Positions 40,028 to 51,501 of a stretch of DNA of 64,000 bases are shown one piece after another. The translations under genes and the position numbers were made by a program. The notes beneath the pieces are model-generated. The model was not told the DNA's origin and did not search any database. It saw nothing but the letters and a program-made list of their open reading frames with translations. Each line of letters begins with the position of its first letter. Position 1 is the stretch's first letter. Source of the stretch: Chondrosia reniformis (taxonomy: Eukaryota > Porifera > Demospongiae > Chondrillida > Chondrillidae); assembly GCA_947172415.1 (NCBI GenBank), contig OX359199.1:2878001-2942000 (forward strand). The letters run 5' to 3'.

Positions 40028-42949
40028 TTACGTAAGTCTACCCTTAGGTCTTCTAGTAGTAACATTTCTTTGGAGGTGGGGTAACACAATATGGGGTAAC
40101 ACAAGACAGTCCTTAAGCATACTAGCTACTTTTTGCTTATACTTGATTCTAACTAGAGGCTGCCGGGATAGGAAGGTTTTAAAGGTTGATTTTAGCTTAA
40201 AGTATTTGTAACCCTGCTTAATAAGCCTACTGCATAACTGCAAACTTTTAGCCTGAAAACTGGAGAAGTCACTACATATTCTAGAATACCTAATTAGTTG
40301 TGAAATAAAGACACCATAGGCTGGGGTATTAGGAATATTACTATCTAAATGGGGGAAATTTACTATATCAAAGTTAAAGTCCTCTCGCTTATCATATACT
40401 TTAGTGATAAATTGATTGTTAGTAATGGTTATATCTAAGTCTAAAAAGGGGGATTTTTTAGGGCTGGTATTTGTCTTTTTAAGAATAAGTTCTTTGGGGT
40501 AAATATCACTAATTGACAGTTCAAAATCCTTGTTGTTAATACATAAAAGGTCATCAATATACCTATAAGTATTGGAAAATTTAATAGCTAGGGTGATGTT
40601 ATCCTTAAGTAGTCCTTTCATAAACTCATACTCATAGGCAAACAGAAAAAGATTAGCAACTACAGGGGCACAGTCAGTAACCATAGGGATACCCACACAT
40701 TGCTTAAATACAGAACCGTCTACACATACATAAATGTTGTCAATAAGGTAATTAAAGAGCTCTACTAAATGAACAGCTGTGACTGCTTTATTGGAGACAT
40801 TGTTAGACCAAAAGGCTTTATCCTGACAGACTTCTATATATTGGGACTTTCTACAGGTATAGGCACTATGAATTAGGTTAGTAATCTTATCTTTTAGTAG
40901 ATTATGGGGGATCGCTGTATATAATGTAGAAAAATCAAAACTAGCTAGCTGGGCTTTTCTAGTGGGTATAGACCTAAGACTATCTAAGACTTCTAGTGAG
41001 TTTTCTACTATCCAAAAGGCATTAACACCAGTATTCCTATATATACCAAGGCAGTATTCTCTAAAATGTTTGAGAATTAGTCTGAGCGCCGAATTTAGAA
41101 ATCTAGAAAGGGGTTTGGTAGTACATTTGTGAGAGGCGGCTATGAATCTGTAGCTGTAAGGGTTCTTATGTAGCTTAGGCATCCAGTAAAAAGAGGGAAG
41201 GTTACACCAGTCTGGTTTAGGTTCTAAGTTCTCTAGTTTTAAGAAATCTATGTGTTTCCTAATTAACTGTTGGGGTTCTACTGCACATTTAGCATAAGTG
41301 GAGGTACTGCCTAGTTCTTCATTAATAATTTGTCTATAGTAGGACTTACATATAAAAATTATATTACTAGAGGCCTCATCGGCAGGGGCTATAACATACT
41401 TATCATGTAGGTCTGCTAAGAATTTCTTAATTTTAGGGCAAGTAAGGGTCTTCTTGGCTACTGAGGATTTGGTATACGATTTAGACAGCTTAGAGATCCT
41501 ATCATTAATTTTCTTAAGTACAGCATTTTCCCACTCATTAAATACAGAAGTAGATACATTTTCTCTATGGGCCCAGGTAATCTTATATTTTCTAAGACCT
41601 TCCTTACACATTTTTAAAGCAGTTACCCAATTAAAGTTATTAGGTTCTCTAAATTTTGGTCCTTTCTTAAGAAGTTTTCTAAGTTTTGGGTTACTAACAA
41701 TACGTAGATCACCTGTTAAAACATGGCCTAGGGGCTTGTAAATGAAGGGGGACTTGTGACACTCACATGGTTCTGGTTTTCTAAAAACATCTGACTTGGA
41801 GGCTTGTGAAAAGTTAAAGATTTGAGGTCCTATTGGTTGGGTATACTTATATACTACACATGGGGGCTCTTTGTTTTGTATAAAGGGTGGGACAGTTTCT
41901 AACACTAACTTTTGGTTTAAGATACCTGAGAGGCCTATTTTTTCTACACCTTTATTACGAAACACGATTTTAAGAAACCCTTCTGGACTTGTCATTTTCG
42001 TTGGGTGTTTGGGAAGGCTGGCTGAAGCGCGTGCTTTAATAACGTCTTTAATCATTAGCATAAGTCTAAGCGGAAAAGGTGTTTCTGGGGTATCGATGAG
42101 ACATTGTACCGAGTTTAACAAACGATGAAGGTGTTGAGCTGGTAATGCAAAAGTATCGCGTTTAAGTTTGGCTAGAAAGCCAAAGTTCTTGTAAAGTGGT
42201 AGTCGTTCTTTGAGCCATTCAGGGTCGCAGGCAGCGTTATTACTACTGCCTGTCGATTTTAGATTGGAGCGCCGATGCCGTCTTTTATGAGATAAGCGAT
42301 TAAAAAGGTTCCATACGATGATTTCTTTTTTAAGTTTTGAAATATTGCCAACGCCTTTAATGTTATCGTTAAGTCCATATGGGTAAATAGAGCAGAGTTC
42401 CTTGTACCAGAACGCTTCTCTCAGTAGTCTGAGGCTAGTAGAATTAGGTGTCTCAGGTATCTGTTCTATGGGCATAATCAAGGCATCATCAAAACTATGG
42501 TTATCAGAATTAAAGTGATTGTAAAGATACAGTGGCTTAAAAGCTTTGGTACTAGTCCTATGGTTGTTCATTCTACTCCTAAGCATCTGAGAGGTTTCTC
42601 CTACATACTGTACATCACATTGTTTACAAGTAATAAGATACACAACATTCCTACTCTGGCATCCTAGGGGACCACAAGGGCTACGGACTTGATAGGTCCT
42701 GCCAGTAACTGAACTCTTAAAAGTAGAGCCAGTAACTAAAGAGGGACATGTTTTACACCGCTTATTGCTACACTTCTTAACTAGTGAGGGGCTAGCTTGC
42801 CTACCAGTAGGCACCCCTCTACCTACAGATGGGGGAGAGTTAGCTAACTTTTCATCACCAGGCACCCTACCTTTACCTAATGACGGGGAGCTTGTTAACC
42901 CGGGCGACCTCCCAGCCGGTATCCTATCTCTATACTTTGTACTTGTCAT
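40028..42949 (-). CDS. Naiad PLE polyprotein: N-terminal GIY-YIG endonuclease plus reverse transcriptase (973 aa)
   Basis: Starts at ATG 42949 and ends with TAA at 40028. Residues 1-58 are Ser/Pro/Gly-rich; Cys60, Cys65 and Cys68 form a possible zinc knuckle. About residues 101-205 form the GIY-YIG domain (VYLITCKQC, YVGETS, Arg, NNHR, LLREAFWYKEL, PYGLN). A basic linker follows. The RT spans roughly residues 510-870: APADEASSN (about 519-527), YWMPKLHKN, motif A Asp672 (FDFSTLYTAIPHN), motif B GIPMVTDCAPVVANLF, YIDDL 797-801, FLDLDITITNN, SQLIRYSRIC. It is expected to nick target DNA and prime reverse transcription. Endonuclease before RT is the permuted Naiad order. Glu525 replaces the Lys seen in copies 1 and 2 in the conserved ADK motif, which may impair activity despite the intact frame. 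Confidence 0.9.
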   Translation of the reverse strand: MTSTKYRDRIPAGRSPGLTSSPSLGKGRVPGDEKLANSPPSVGRGVPTGRQASPSLVKKCSNKRCKTCPSLVTGSTFKSSVTGRTYQVRSPCGPLGCQSRNVVYLITCKQCDVQYVGETSQMLRSRMNNHRTSTKAFKPLYLYNHFNSDNHSFDDALIMPIEQIPETPNSTSLRLLREAFWYKELCSIYPYGLNDNIKGVGNISKLKKEIIVWNLFNRLSHKRRHRRSNLKSTGSSNNAACDPEWLKERLPLYKNFGFLAKLKRDTFALPAQHLHRLLNSVQCLIDTPETPFPLRLMLMIKDVIKARASASLPKHPTKMTSPEGFLKIVFRNKGVEKIGLSGILNQKLVLETVPPFIQNKEPPCVVYKYTQPIGPQIFNFSQASKSDVFRKPEPCECHKSPFIYKPLGHVLTGDLRIVSNPKLRKLLKKGPKFREPNNFNWVTALKMCKEGLRKYKITWAHRENVSTSVFNEWENAVLKKINDRISKLSKSYTKSSVAKKTLTCPKIKKFLADLHDKYVIAPADEASSNIIFICKSYYRQIINEELGSTSTYAKCAVEPQQLIRKHIDFLKLENLEPKPDWCNLPSFYWMPKLHKNPYSYRFIAASHKCTTKPLSRFLNSALRLILKHFREYCLGIYRNTGVNAFWIVENSLEVLDSLRSIPTRKAQLASFDFSTLYTAIPHNLLKDKITNLIHSAYTCRKSQYIEVCQDKAFWSNNVSNKAVTAVHLVELFNYLIDNIYVCVDGSVFKQCVGIPMVTDCAPVVANLFLFAYEYEFMKGLLKDNITLAIKFSNTYRYIDDLLCINNKDFELSISDIYPKELILKKTNTSPKKSPFLDLDITITNNQFITKVYDKREDFNFDIVNFPHLDSNIPNTPAYGVFISQLIRYSRICSDFSSFQAKSLQLCSRLIKQGYKYFKLKSTFKTFLSRQPLVRIKYKQKVASMLKDCLVLPHIVLPHLQRNVTTRRPKGRLT

Positions 42950-43014
42950 GATTGGAAATGGGTCAAGGACTAGACAAGCTAGTCCACAAAGACTTAACCT
43001 ATTACATGTAGCCG

Positions 43015-43026
43015 GGGCTATTTAAA
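43015..43026 (-). promoter_or_regulatory. TATA-like box in Naiad 5' UTR
   Basis: In element sense TTTAAATAGCC lies about 70 bp upstream of the start codon, and the identical sequence is present in copy 1 (around 4535-4543). Its spacing fits an internal promoter giving a very short leader, but AT-rich background makes chance occurrence possible. Confidence 0.35.
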
Positions 43027-43051
43027 GGCAACAATGGCTCAACAGCCACCA

Positions 43052-46000
43052 TGTACTACTTGTTTGTAATAGTTGTGTGTATTGTTGTTTGTACCAGTTA
43101 TATTTACTAGTTGGAGTTACTAGTTGTATGTACTAGTTGTAGGTACTATTTGTATGTACCATTAACTAGATGTATGTACAATTGTATGTAGTAGTTGCAT
43201 GTACTAGTTGTGATTACTTGTTTTATGTACTAGATATTAGTTGTATGTACTAGTTGTAAGTACTAATTGTATGTACTAATTTTATATACTTATTATAGGA
43301 ACTGGTTGTATGTACTAGTTGTATGTACTAGTAGTACGTTCTAGTTTTATGTACTATTTATATGTACTAGTTGTAGTACTGATTGTATGTAATAGTGGTA
43401 TGTACCAGTTGTATGTACTAGTTGTATGAACTAGTTGTATGTAGTAGTTGCATGTACTAGTTGTATGTACTTCTTGTCTGTACTAGTTTTATGTACTATT
43501 AACTAGTTGTATATACTAGTTGTAGCTACTAGTTTTATGTAGTTATATGCACTAGTTGTATGTAGTATTTTTGTGTAATAATTGCATGCACTAGTCATAT
43601 GTACTAGTTGTATGTACTAATTGTATGTACCAGTTATGTGCTAGTTTTATATTCCAATTGTATGTACTAATTGTATGTACTAGTTGTAGGAACTAATTGT
43701 ATGTACTAATTTTATGTACTTATTATATGTACTAGTTATATGTAGTAGTTGTGTGTAATTATTGTATGTACTAGTTATATTTACTAGTTGTAGTTACTAG
43801 TTATATGTACTAGTTGTATGTACTAGTTGTATGTACTAGTAACTAGTTGTATGTACTAATTTTATATACTCGTTGTATGTGCAAGTTATATGTACTAGTT
43901 AAATGTACTAGTTCTATGTAATAATAGTTGTACTAGTTATATGTACTAGTTGCATGTACTAGTTGTATCTACTAGTTTTATGTACTAGTTGTATAAACTA
44001 CTATCTTGTTGTATGTACTAGTTGTATATACTAGTAACTAGATGTATGAACTAGTTTTATGTCGTAGTTGCATGTACTAGTTGTATGTACTAGATTTATG
44101 TACTACATACTAGTTGTATATTCCAGTAGTATGTATTAGTTATATGTACTAGTTGTATGTGCTAATTGTTTGTAATTGTTGTATGTACTAATTATATTTA
44201 CTAACTGTGTGTACCAGTTATATATACTAGTTGTATGTACTAGTTGTATGTACTTGTAATTAGTTGTATGTACTACTTGTATGTACTAGTTTTATGCACT
44301 AGATAGTAGTTGTATATACTAGTTGTATGTACTTATTGTGTGTAATTGTTGTATGTACTAGTTATATTTACTAGTAGTAGTTACTAGTTGTATGTATTAT
44401 TGTATGCACTAGTTGTATGTACTAGTAACTAGTTGTATGTACTAGTTGTGTGTAATTGTTTTATGTTCTAGTTATATTTACTAGTTGTAGTTACTAGTTA
44501 TATGTTCTAGTTGTGTGTACTAGTTGTACGTACTAGTAACTAGTTGTACGTACTAATTGTATGTACTAGTTGTTCGTGCAAGTTATATGTACTAGTTGTA
44601 TGAACCCGTTGTATCGACTAGCTGTATGTACTAGTTGTAAGTACTAATTGTATGTACTAATTTTATATACTTATTACAGGAACTGGTTGTATGTACTAGT
44701 TGTATGTACTGGTAGTACGTTCTAGTCTTATGTACTATTTATATGTACTAGTTATATGTATAGGTACTGGTTATATCTACTATTCTATGTACTAGTTGTA
44801 GTACTGATTGTATGTACTAGTTGTATGTACTAGTTGTATGTAGTACTTGCATGTACTAGTTGTATGTACTTCTTGTATGTACTAGGTTTATTTACTATTA
44901 ACTAGTTGTATATACTAATTGTATCTACTAGTTGTATGTAGTTAAATGCACTAGTTGTATGTATATAGTAGTTTTGTGTAATAATTGCATGTACTAGTTA
45001 TATGTACTAGTTATATGTATAGGTACTGGTTATATGTATTAGTTCTATGTACTAGTTGTAGTACTGATTGTATGTACTAGTGGTATGTACTAGGTGTGTG
45101 TACCAGTTGTATGTACTAGTTGTATGCCGTAGCTGCATGTACTGGCTGTATTTACCTCTTGTATGTACTAGTTTTATATACTATTAACTAGTTTTATGTA
45201 CTAGTTATATGTACTAGTTGTATGTACTAGTTGTATCTATTAGTTGTAAGTAGTTATATGTACTAGTTGTATGTAGTAGTTGTGTGTAATTATTGTATGT
45301 ACTAGTTATATTTACTAGTTGTAGTTATTAGTTATATGTACTAGTTGCACGTACTAGTTGTATGTACCAATTGTATATACTCGTTGTATGTGCAAGTTAT
45401 ATGTACTGATTAAATGTACTGGTTCTATGTACTAATTGTAGTACTAGTTATATGTACTAGTTGCATGCACTAGTTGTATCTACTAGTTTTATGTACTAGT
45501 TGTATAAACTACTATCTTGTTGTATGTACTAGTAACTAGATGTATGTACTAGTTATATGTTGTAGTTGCATGTACTAGTTGTATGTACTAGATTTATGTA
45601 CTACATACTAGTTGCATATTCCAGTAGTATGTATTAGTTATGTGTTCTAGTTGTATGTGCTAATTGTTTGTAATTGTTGTATGTACTAGTTATATTTACT
45701 AGTAGTAGTTACTAGTTGCATGTATTATTGTATGCACTAGTTGTATGTACTAGTAACTAGTTTTAGGTACTAGTTTTGTGTACTAGTTGTACGTACCAGT
45801 AACTAGTTGTAGGTACTAATTGTATGTACTCGTTGTTTGTGCAAGTTATATCTACTAGTTGTATGAACTCGTTGTATCTACTAGTTGTATGTACTAATTA
45901 TATGAACTAGTAACTACTTGGATATACTAATTGTATGTAATAGTAAATAGCTCTATTTACCAGATATATTTACTAGTTGTATGTTCAAGTGGTATATACT

Positions 46001-46977
46001 AGTTGTATATATTAGTTTTTTGTACTAGTAACTATCTGTATATACTAGTTGTAAGTACTCATTGTATGTACTAGTTGTATGAAGTTGTATTTACTACTTG
46101 TAAGTAATAGTTGTGTGTAATTGTTGTACTTACTAGTTACATTTACTAGGGGTAGTTACTAGTTTACTAATTATATGTACTAGTAACTAGATGTATGTAG
46201 TAGTTGTATGTAGTAGTTTTATGTACTAGATACTTGTTGTATATACTAGTTGTTTGTACTAGTTATATGAACTAGTCGTATGTACTAATTGTGGGTAATT
46301 GTTGTATGTACTAGTTATAATTACTAGTTGTAGTTACTAGTTTTATGTACTAGTTTTATGTACTAGTAACTAGTTATATGTACTAGTTGTATGTACTAGT
46401 TGTATGTACTGTTTGTATGTACAAGTTATATATACTAGTTGTATGAACTAGTTGTATGTACTAGTTGTATGTACTAGTAACTATCTGTATGTACTAGTTG
46501 TATGTAGTTATATGCACTACTTGTTAGTAATAGTTGTGTGTAATTGTTGTATTTACTAGTTACATTTACTAGTGGTAGTTTCTAGTTTTTTAATCGAATG
46601 TACTAGTAACTAGATGTATGTACTAGTTGTATGTACTAGTTTTATGTACTAGATTCTATTTGTATTCACTAGTTGTATTTACTAGTTATATGTACTAGTC
46701 GTATGTACTAATTGTGGGTAATTGTTGTATGTACTAGTTATATTTACTAGTTGTAGTTACTAGTTTTATGCGCTAGTTGTATGTACTAGCAACTAGTTAT
46801 ATTTACTAGTTGTATGTACTAGTTGTATGTACTAGTTATATATACCAATTTTATGAACTAGTTGTATGTACTAGTTGTATGTTCTAGTAACTATCTGTAT
46901 GTACTAGTTGTAAGTACTCGTTGTATGTACTATTATATGCACTACTTGTGTGTAATAGTTGTGTTTAATTGTTGTAT
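43052..46977 (-). repeat. 13-bp satellite, minus polarity (block 8)
   Basis: Same 13-mer with long-period duplication: a segment at about 43263-43370 reappears at about 44640-44750 (about 1.38 kb apart), and one at about 43940-44160 reappears at about 45440-45660 (about 1.5 kb apart). A block at about 46190-46340 is repeated at about 46610-46760. Confidence 0.9.
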
Positions 46978-47342
46978 GTTCTATTGTTTTCATAACGCGA
47001 TTTATATTTGGCTTCATGTTACGGATATAAATATATATATAATACGAGTTCATACGCAACTATTATAACACATTTTGTACGTGTTGATATATGTATAATA
47101 TGAGTTCATACGCAAGTATTATAACACTTAATTTGTACATCAAAACATCGTTTTTGCAAATGGCAGCGTTCAGGAAGCTTTAGTTAACGAAACGTTTCTC
47201 TCGCTATTTATAATTTTCAAGACACTTAAGCGTCCTCAATCGTTAGGATTAAGAATTATATATCAAAGCCCAACGATGCGGTCAAGGAGTTTGAATAAAT
47301 TCCAAGGGCAGTAGCCCCACGAGTTTTTAAATTCAAATTACT
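46978..47342. other. Unique island with an internal direct repeat
   Basis: About 365 bp without satellite. Two imperfect direct copies of about 42 bp (TTCATACGCAA...TATTATAACAC) occur near 47039-47080 and 47095-47138. No frame, ribozyme core or convincing terminal repeats were seen. It may be a fragment of an unknown element. Confidence 0.45.
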
Positions 47343-48392
47343 TGTTGTTACTAGATACTAGTTGTATGTACTAGTTGTAAGTACTAATGGTAATCACTAG
47401 TTATAAGAACTAGTTATATGTACTAGTTGAATGTGGTGTATGTACAAGTTGTAAGAACTACTTATATATATAAGTTGTACTTATTAATTATATGTACTAG
47501 TTATAATTACTAGTTATGGGTGCTAGTTGTACGGACTCGTTATATGTACTAGTTGTTTGTACTAGTTGTATGTACCAGTTGCATGTACTAGTTGTGTGAC
47601 CAGTTGCATGTACTAGTTGTATGTGCTAGTTGCATGTACTATTCATATGTACAAGTTATATGTCTATGTTCTAGTTATGCCTATTAGTTCTATCAACAAA
47701 TTGTATGTACGAGTTGTATGTACTAGTTGAATGTATTGGTTGAATGTACTGTTTGTATGTACTAGTTGTATGTACTAGTTATATGTGTATGTTCCAGTTA
47801 TATGTACTAATTGTATGTACAAATTGTATGTACTAATTGTATATACTAGTTGTACGTATTGGTTGAATGTACTGTTTGTATGTTGTAGTTGTATGTACTA
47901 GGTGTATGTGTATGTTCTAGTTATATGTTCTACTTGTATGTACAAATTGTAAGTACTAGTTATGAATTAGTTGTATTTAGTATTTATATGTACTAGTTAT
48001 AAGTGTACGTTCTAGTTATATGTACTAGGTGTATGTAAAATTTTATGTCCTAGATGTATATACTAGTTGTTTGTTCCAGTTGTATTTACTAGTTGTATAA
48101 ACCCGTTGCATAAAGTAGTTGTATGTTCTAGATGTATATACGGTTTAAATGTACAAGTTATATGTGTAGGTTCTAGTTATCCTTACTAGTTCTATGTACA
48201 AGTTGTATGTACAAGTTGTGTGTACTTATTGTATGAACTAGTTTTATGTACTATTTGTATGTACTAATTGTATGTCCTAGTTGTATGTATTAAGGTATAT
48301 ACTGGCTATATGTACTAATTGTGTTTACCAGCTATATGTACTAGTTATGTATTAGTTGTATGTACTATGTATATGTACTGGTTATATGTGTA
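47343..48392 (-). repeat. 13-bp satellite, minus polarity (block 9)
   Basis: Same 13-mer, now dominated by variant units TATATGTGTATGTTCTAGTT and CCAGTTGCATGTACTAGTTG, which are common in all arrays to the right. Confidence 0.88.
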
Positions 48393-49117
48393 TCAGGGAG
48401 TGCGGTAGTACTCCCTATGTAGGGATGACGCTGTTTTTCGTTTTCCCCATACATTGGTATAGGAGCAAAATCCCGAAATAGGCTGAAAATTGACAAAACA
48501 AGGCTATGTATAGCTAAATATACAATATACATACTCTAAATAGAATATGTCCTGCTAAACTTTAATAATTCCCATTTGCGTCTTTTTCATATTCTTCTTA
48601 TTCTTCTAATTCTTCTTTTACGTCAGCCATAACTAAGAAACTATACAAGCTTTTGGACTAATTGTTAAACAAAATTATTGCAAATTTTCTGCACTGTATT
48701 TCTTTTTAGGAGCGAGAGCGATAACGTTATTATTGAGTATGACAGTTTTCATGGCCCCAGAGTCAAGGCCTCAATAAAGTCTCCATTTTATTGACTTCAT
48801 ATTTAGTCGAAGATTGAGTGGTTTTAATTATACGAATCTAATTCCTAGCCCATGCTCCATAAAAAGTACAGAAACTAGAAATATTAAACATTTTCCACAA
48901 AAATAGTGAAGATGTAGGGATGGCACAAAAACTAGAGAAACAAGAACGGGGTGGTAGACAGTCAAGCATTAGCTATACATGAATCCTACAAGCAAGGGTA
49001 TTGTATAATTCATGCATAGCTAATGCTTCACTGTGTAACATCCCTTTCTTGTTTCTCTATGTTTTGTGCCATCCCTACATCTTCACTATTTATGTAGAAA
49101 TTGTTTAATATTTCTAG
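48393..49117 (+). mobile_element. Helitron/HINE-like element B with 243-bp terminal palindrome
   Basis: Starts TCAGGGAG after an A, with a small terminal hairpin (AGGGAGT/ACTCCCT), then TGTAGGGATGAC, and ends ATATTTCTAG before a T. The last 243 bp (48875-49117) form a near-perfect inverted repeat whose two arms both carry the CTAG end, TAGTGAAGATGTAGGGATGG and the stretch ending in GAAACAAGAA. No protein-coding capacity. The class (Helitron/HINE) is inferred from TC/CTAG ends and A-T target; a TIR-type MITE is the main alternative. Confidence 0.55.
48875..49117. repeat. 243-bp palindrome at the 3' end of element B
   Basis: Arms of about 115-120 bp face each other across a short spacer near 48990-49010 and would fold into a long hairpin. 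Confidence 0.8.
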
Positions 49118-50239
49118 TGTTCTAGTTATACGTACTAGGTGTATGTACAATTTGTATGTACTAGATGTATGTACCAGTTGCATGTACCAGTTAAATATAC
49201 CAGTTGCATGTACTAGTTGTATATACCAGTTGCAGGTACTAGTTGCGTGTACCATTTGCATGTACTAGTAGTATATACCAGTTGCATGTAATAGTTGTTT
49301 GTACTAGTTGTAAGAACTATGTCGTATGTACAAGTTATGTCTGTATGTTCTAGTTATGCCTACTAGTTCTATGTACAAGTTGTAGGTATGAGTTGTATGT
49401 ACTAAGCATATGAACTAGTTATATGTACTAATGGTAATCACTAGTTATAGGAACTAGTTACATGTATTAGTTGAATGTACTTGTGGTAGTCCCTCGTTAT
49501 AGGTACTATTTCTATGTACTAGCTGTATGTAGTAGGTGTATGTACTAGTTATATATTCTAATTGTATGTACGAGTAGTATGTATTAGTGTATGTTCTAGT
49601 TTTATGTTCTAGTTATATGTTCTAGTTGTATGTATTAAGGTATGTACTGGTTATTTGTACTAGATGTAATCACTAGTAATGGCTATTAGTTGTACGGACC
49701 CGTTTTATGTACCAGTTGTTTGTACTACTTGTATGTACCATTTGCATGTACTCGTTCTATGTACCAATTGCATGTGCTAGTTGTATGGACTAGTTGTATG
49801 TACTAGTTGTATGTACTAGTTGTATGTACTAGTTGTATTTACTATTTTGTATGTACAAGTTATATGTGTATGTTCTAGTTATCCTTACTAGTTCTCTGTA
49901 CAAGTTGTATGTACGAGTTGTATGTACTTATTATATGTGCAAGTTGTATGTACTAGTTGTATGTACTAGTTGTATTTACTATTTTGTATGTACAAGTTAT
50001 ATGTGTATGTTCTAGTTATCCTTACTAGTTCTCTGTACAAGTTGTATGTACGAGTTGTATGTACTTATTATATGGACTAGTTATATGTACTAGTTGTGTG
50101 TACTAGTTGTATGTACCAATGGTAATCACTAGCTATAGTTATTAGTTATATGTACTAGTTGAATGTACTAGTGGTAATCACTAGTTATAGGTACTATTTC
50201 TATGTACCAGGTGTATGTAACTGTTGTATGAACGACTTG
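49118..50239 (-). repeat. 13-bp satellite, minus polarity (block 10)
   Basis: Same 13-mer organised in higher-order units of about 400 bp marked by GGTAATCACTAGTTATAGGTAC and TTCTAGTTATCCTTACTAGT. A segment of about 131 bp is duplicated in tandem at about 49837-49967 and 49968-50075. Confidence 0.9.
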
Positions 50240-50262
50240 CCCAGGCGCCGTATGGTTGTTCC

Positions 50263-51490
50263 GCGTTAAATTGTGTTAACCGTTAATGCTTTTACAAGTT
50301 AATTTCTCAGCAAAGGAATAACTAATGCCTTTTAAAATTATATTTAAAGTCTTTATGGTTAGAATAATAGTCTTACAAATTTTGAAGGGCATCGAATAAA
50401 CGTTTTCATCGAAATTCTCTGCAGAATTAGCATCCGTTTAAACACTCATAAGGTTTGTGTTTAGTTTTTGGAAGAGCTACAGCCAATTGCTGTACATCAT
50501 TTGAATCCTTATAGGTTAAACTAAAAATCTGTCAGCCTTGGTTTTAATACAGCTTACCTTTCTCGAGATAATAAAGAAAATGTCTTAAGTGTAGTTAACA
50601 AGCACAAATATGGCCATAACTTGACTAATGAAGAAGGTATCAATACCGAGGCCGACAATTTTGTAGAGCAACACTTACTGATCACTATGAAACCATCGGC
50701 GTTGTCCAACTGTTCTTCTAGACTAAGCACAAAACGATTTTCTTCACAACAACACCTCGCCGACATTTTCGGCAGTTGTAACGATATTCATAAATACAGT
50801 TAAATAAATTCATTGTCATTTAACACCTATCGTGTTTCGTCTAACGCAAATACAGTTAACGGTACTTTCAGAAGTGCAATAGTCGGCGCTCATTAGCTGG
50901 GCGTACGTATGCATATATTTACAGCTTTGGCTAAAGTGTTACTTTATTTCTCAAGTGAAAATCGCCTAAAAGAAATGCCAAGAAAAGCTAAAGCAATTTG
51001 TGGAAGTTGCACGCCAATTAGTTTGACCTTCAATTGTGGATTTGCTCGCGTTGTTGCTTATTATTTATTCGCCAAGAAAAGGTAAGTGTTTCAAATTGGG
51101 TGAATTGGGTCTTACTAGGGAGTCTTTAAAATGCAGAATCTGTATGGAATAGCAGAATAACTACAATGGTAGATACGGAACCAACAACTTCACTTGACGA
51201 AATAACTTTAAAAAGACATGGAAAGTAGATCAGCCAGAGTTCATATATATAAAATAAATAATTAAATAAATACAATTATAAATAGAAAAATTGAAAATTA
51301 CATTACAAATTATACATGGATAAATACAAGAAAAATAGAATAATACAATAAAAATATTACAAGATTTAACATTCTTCTGTTTCTTTAACTGGTACCTGAA
51401 AGGAAGACCACATGTCAACTTTAATCACTGATATATGTTCATCACACATTTAGAGAGAAGTCAGGGAAACCCAAAGATTAGCTACTCTAA
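50263..51490. other. Non-coding left part of the 7.5-kb insertion
   Basis: AT-rich with scattered GTTAACG/CGTTAAT motifs. Short open stretches at 50547-50803 show no recognisable protein. No RNA gene seen. Confidence 0.35.
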
Positions 51491-51501
51491 ATTCAGATGA
51501 C

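Larger units (their letters stand above)
39578..43051 (-). mobile_element. Full-length Naiad-type Penelope-like element, copy 3
   Basis: About 3.47 kb: 5' UTR of roughly 100 bp, one uninterrupted frame, then a 3' UTR of about 450 bp with the GGCGCC/TATA module, a hammerhead and a tail ending AGATTTTTCAT. It sits inside minus-polarity satellite. Removing it rejoins TAGTTAC and ATGTACTACTTG into an ordinary satellite unit, with at most ATG shared at both ends. No second hammerhead or long terminal repeat is present upstream, so this is a single, non-tandem copy. Confidence 0.9.

Noticed and set aside
47039..47138. tRNA- or SINE-like promoter in the unique island
   Set aside because: No A/B box pair or cloverleaf could be drawn by eye; the repeat is only a direct duplication.
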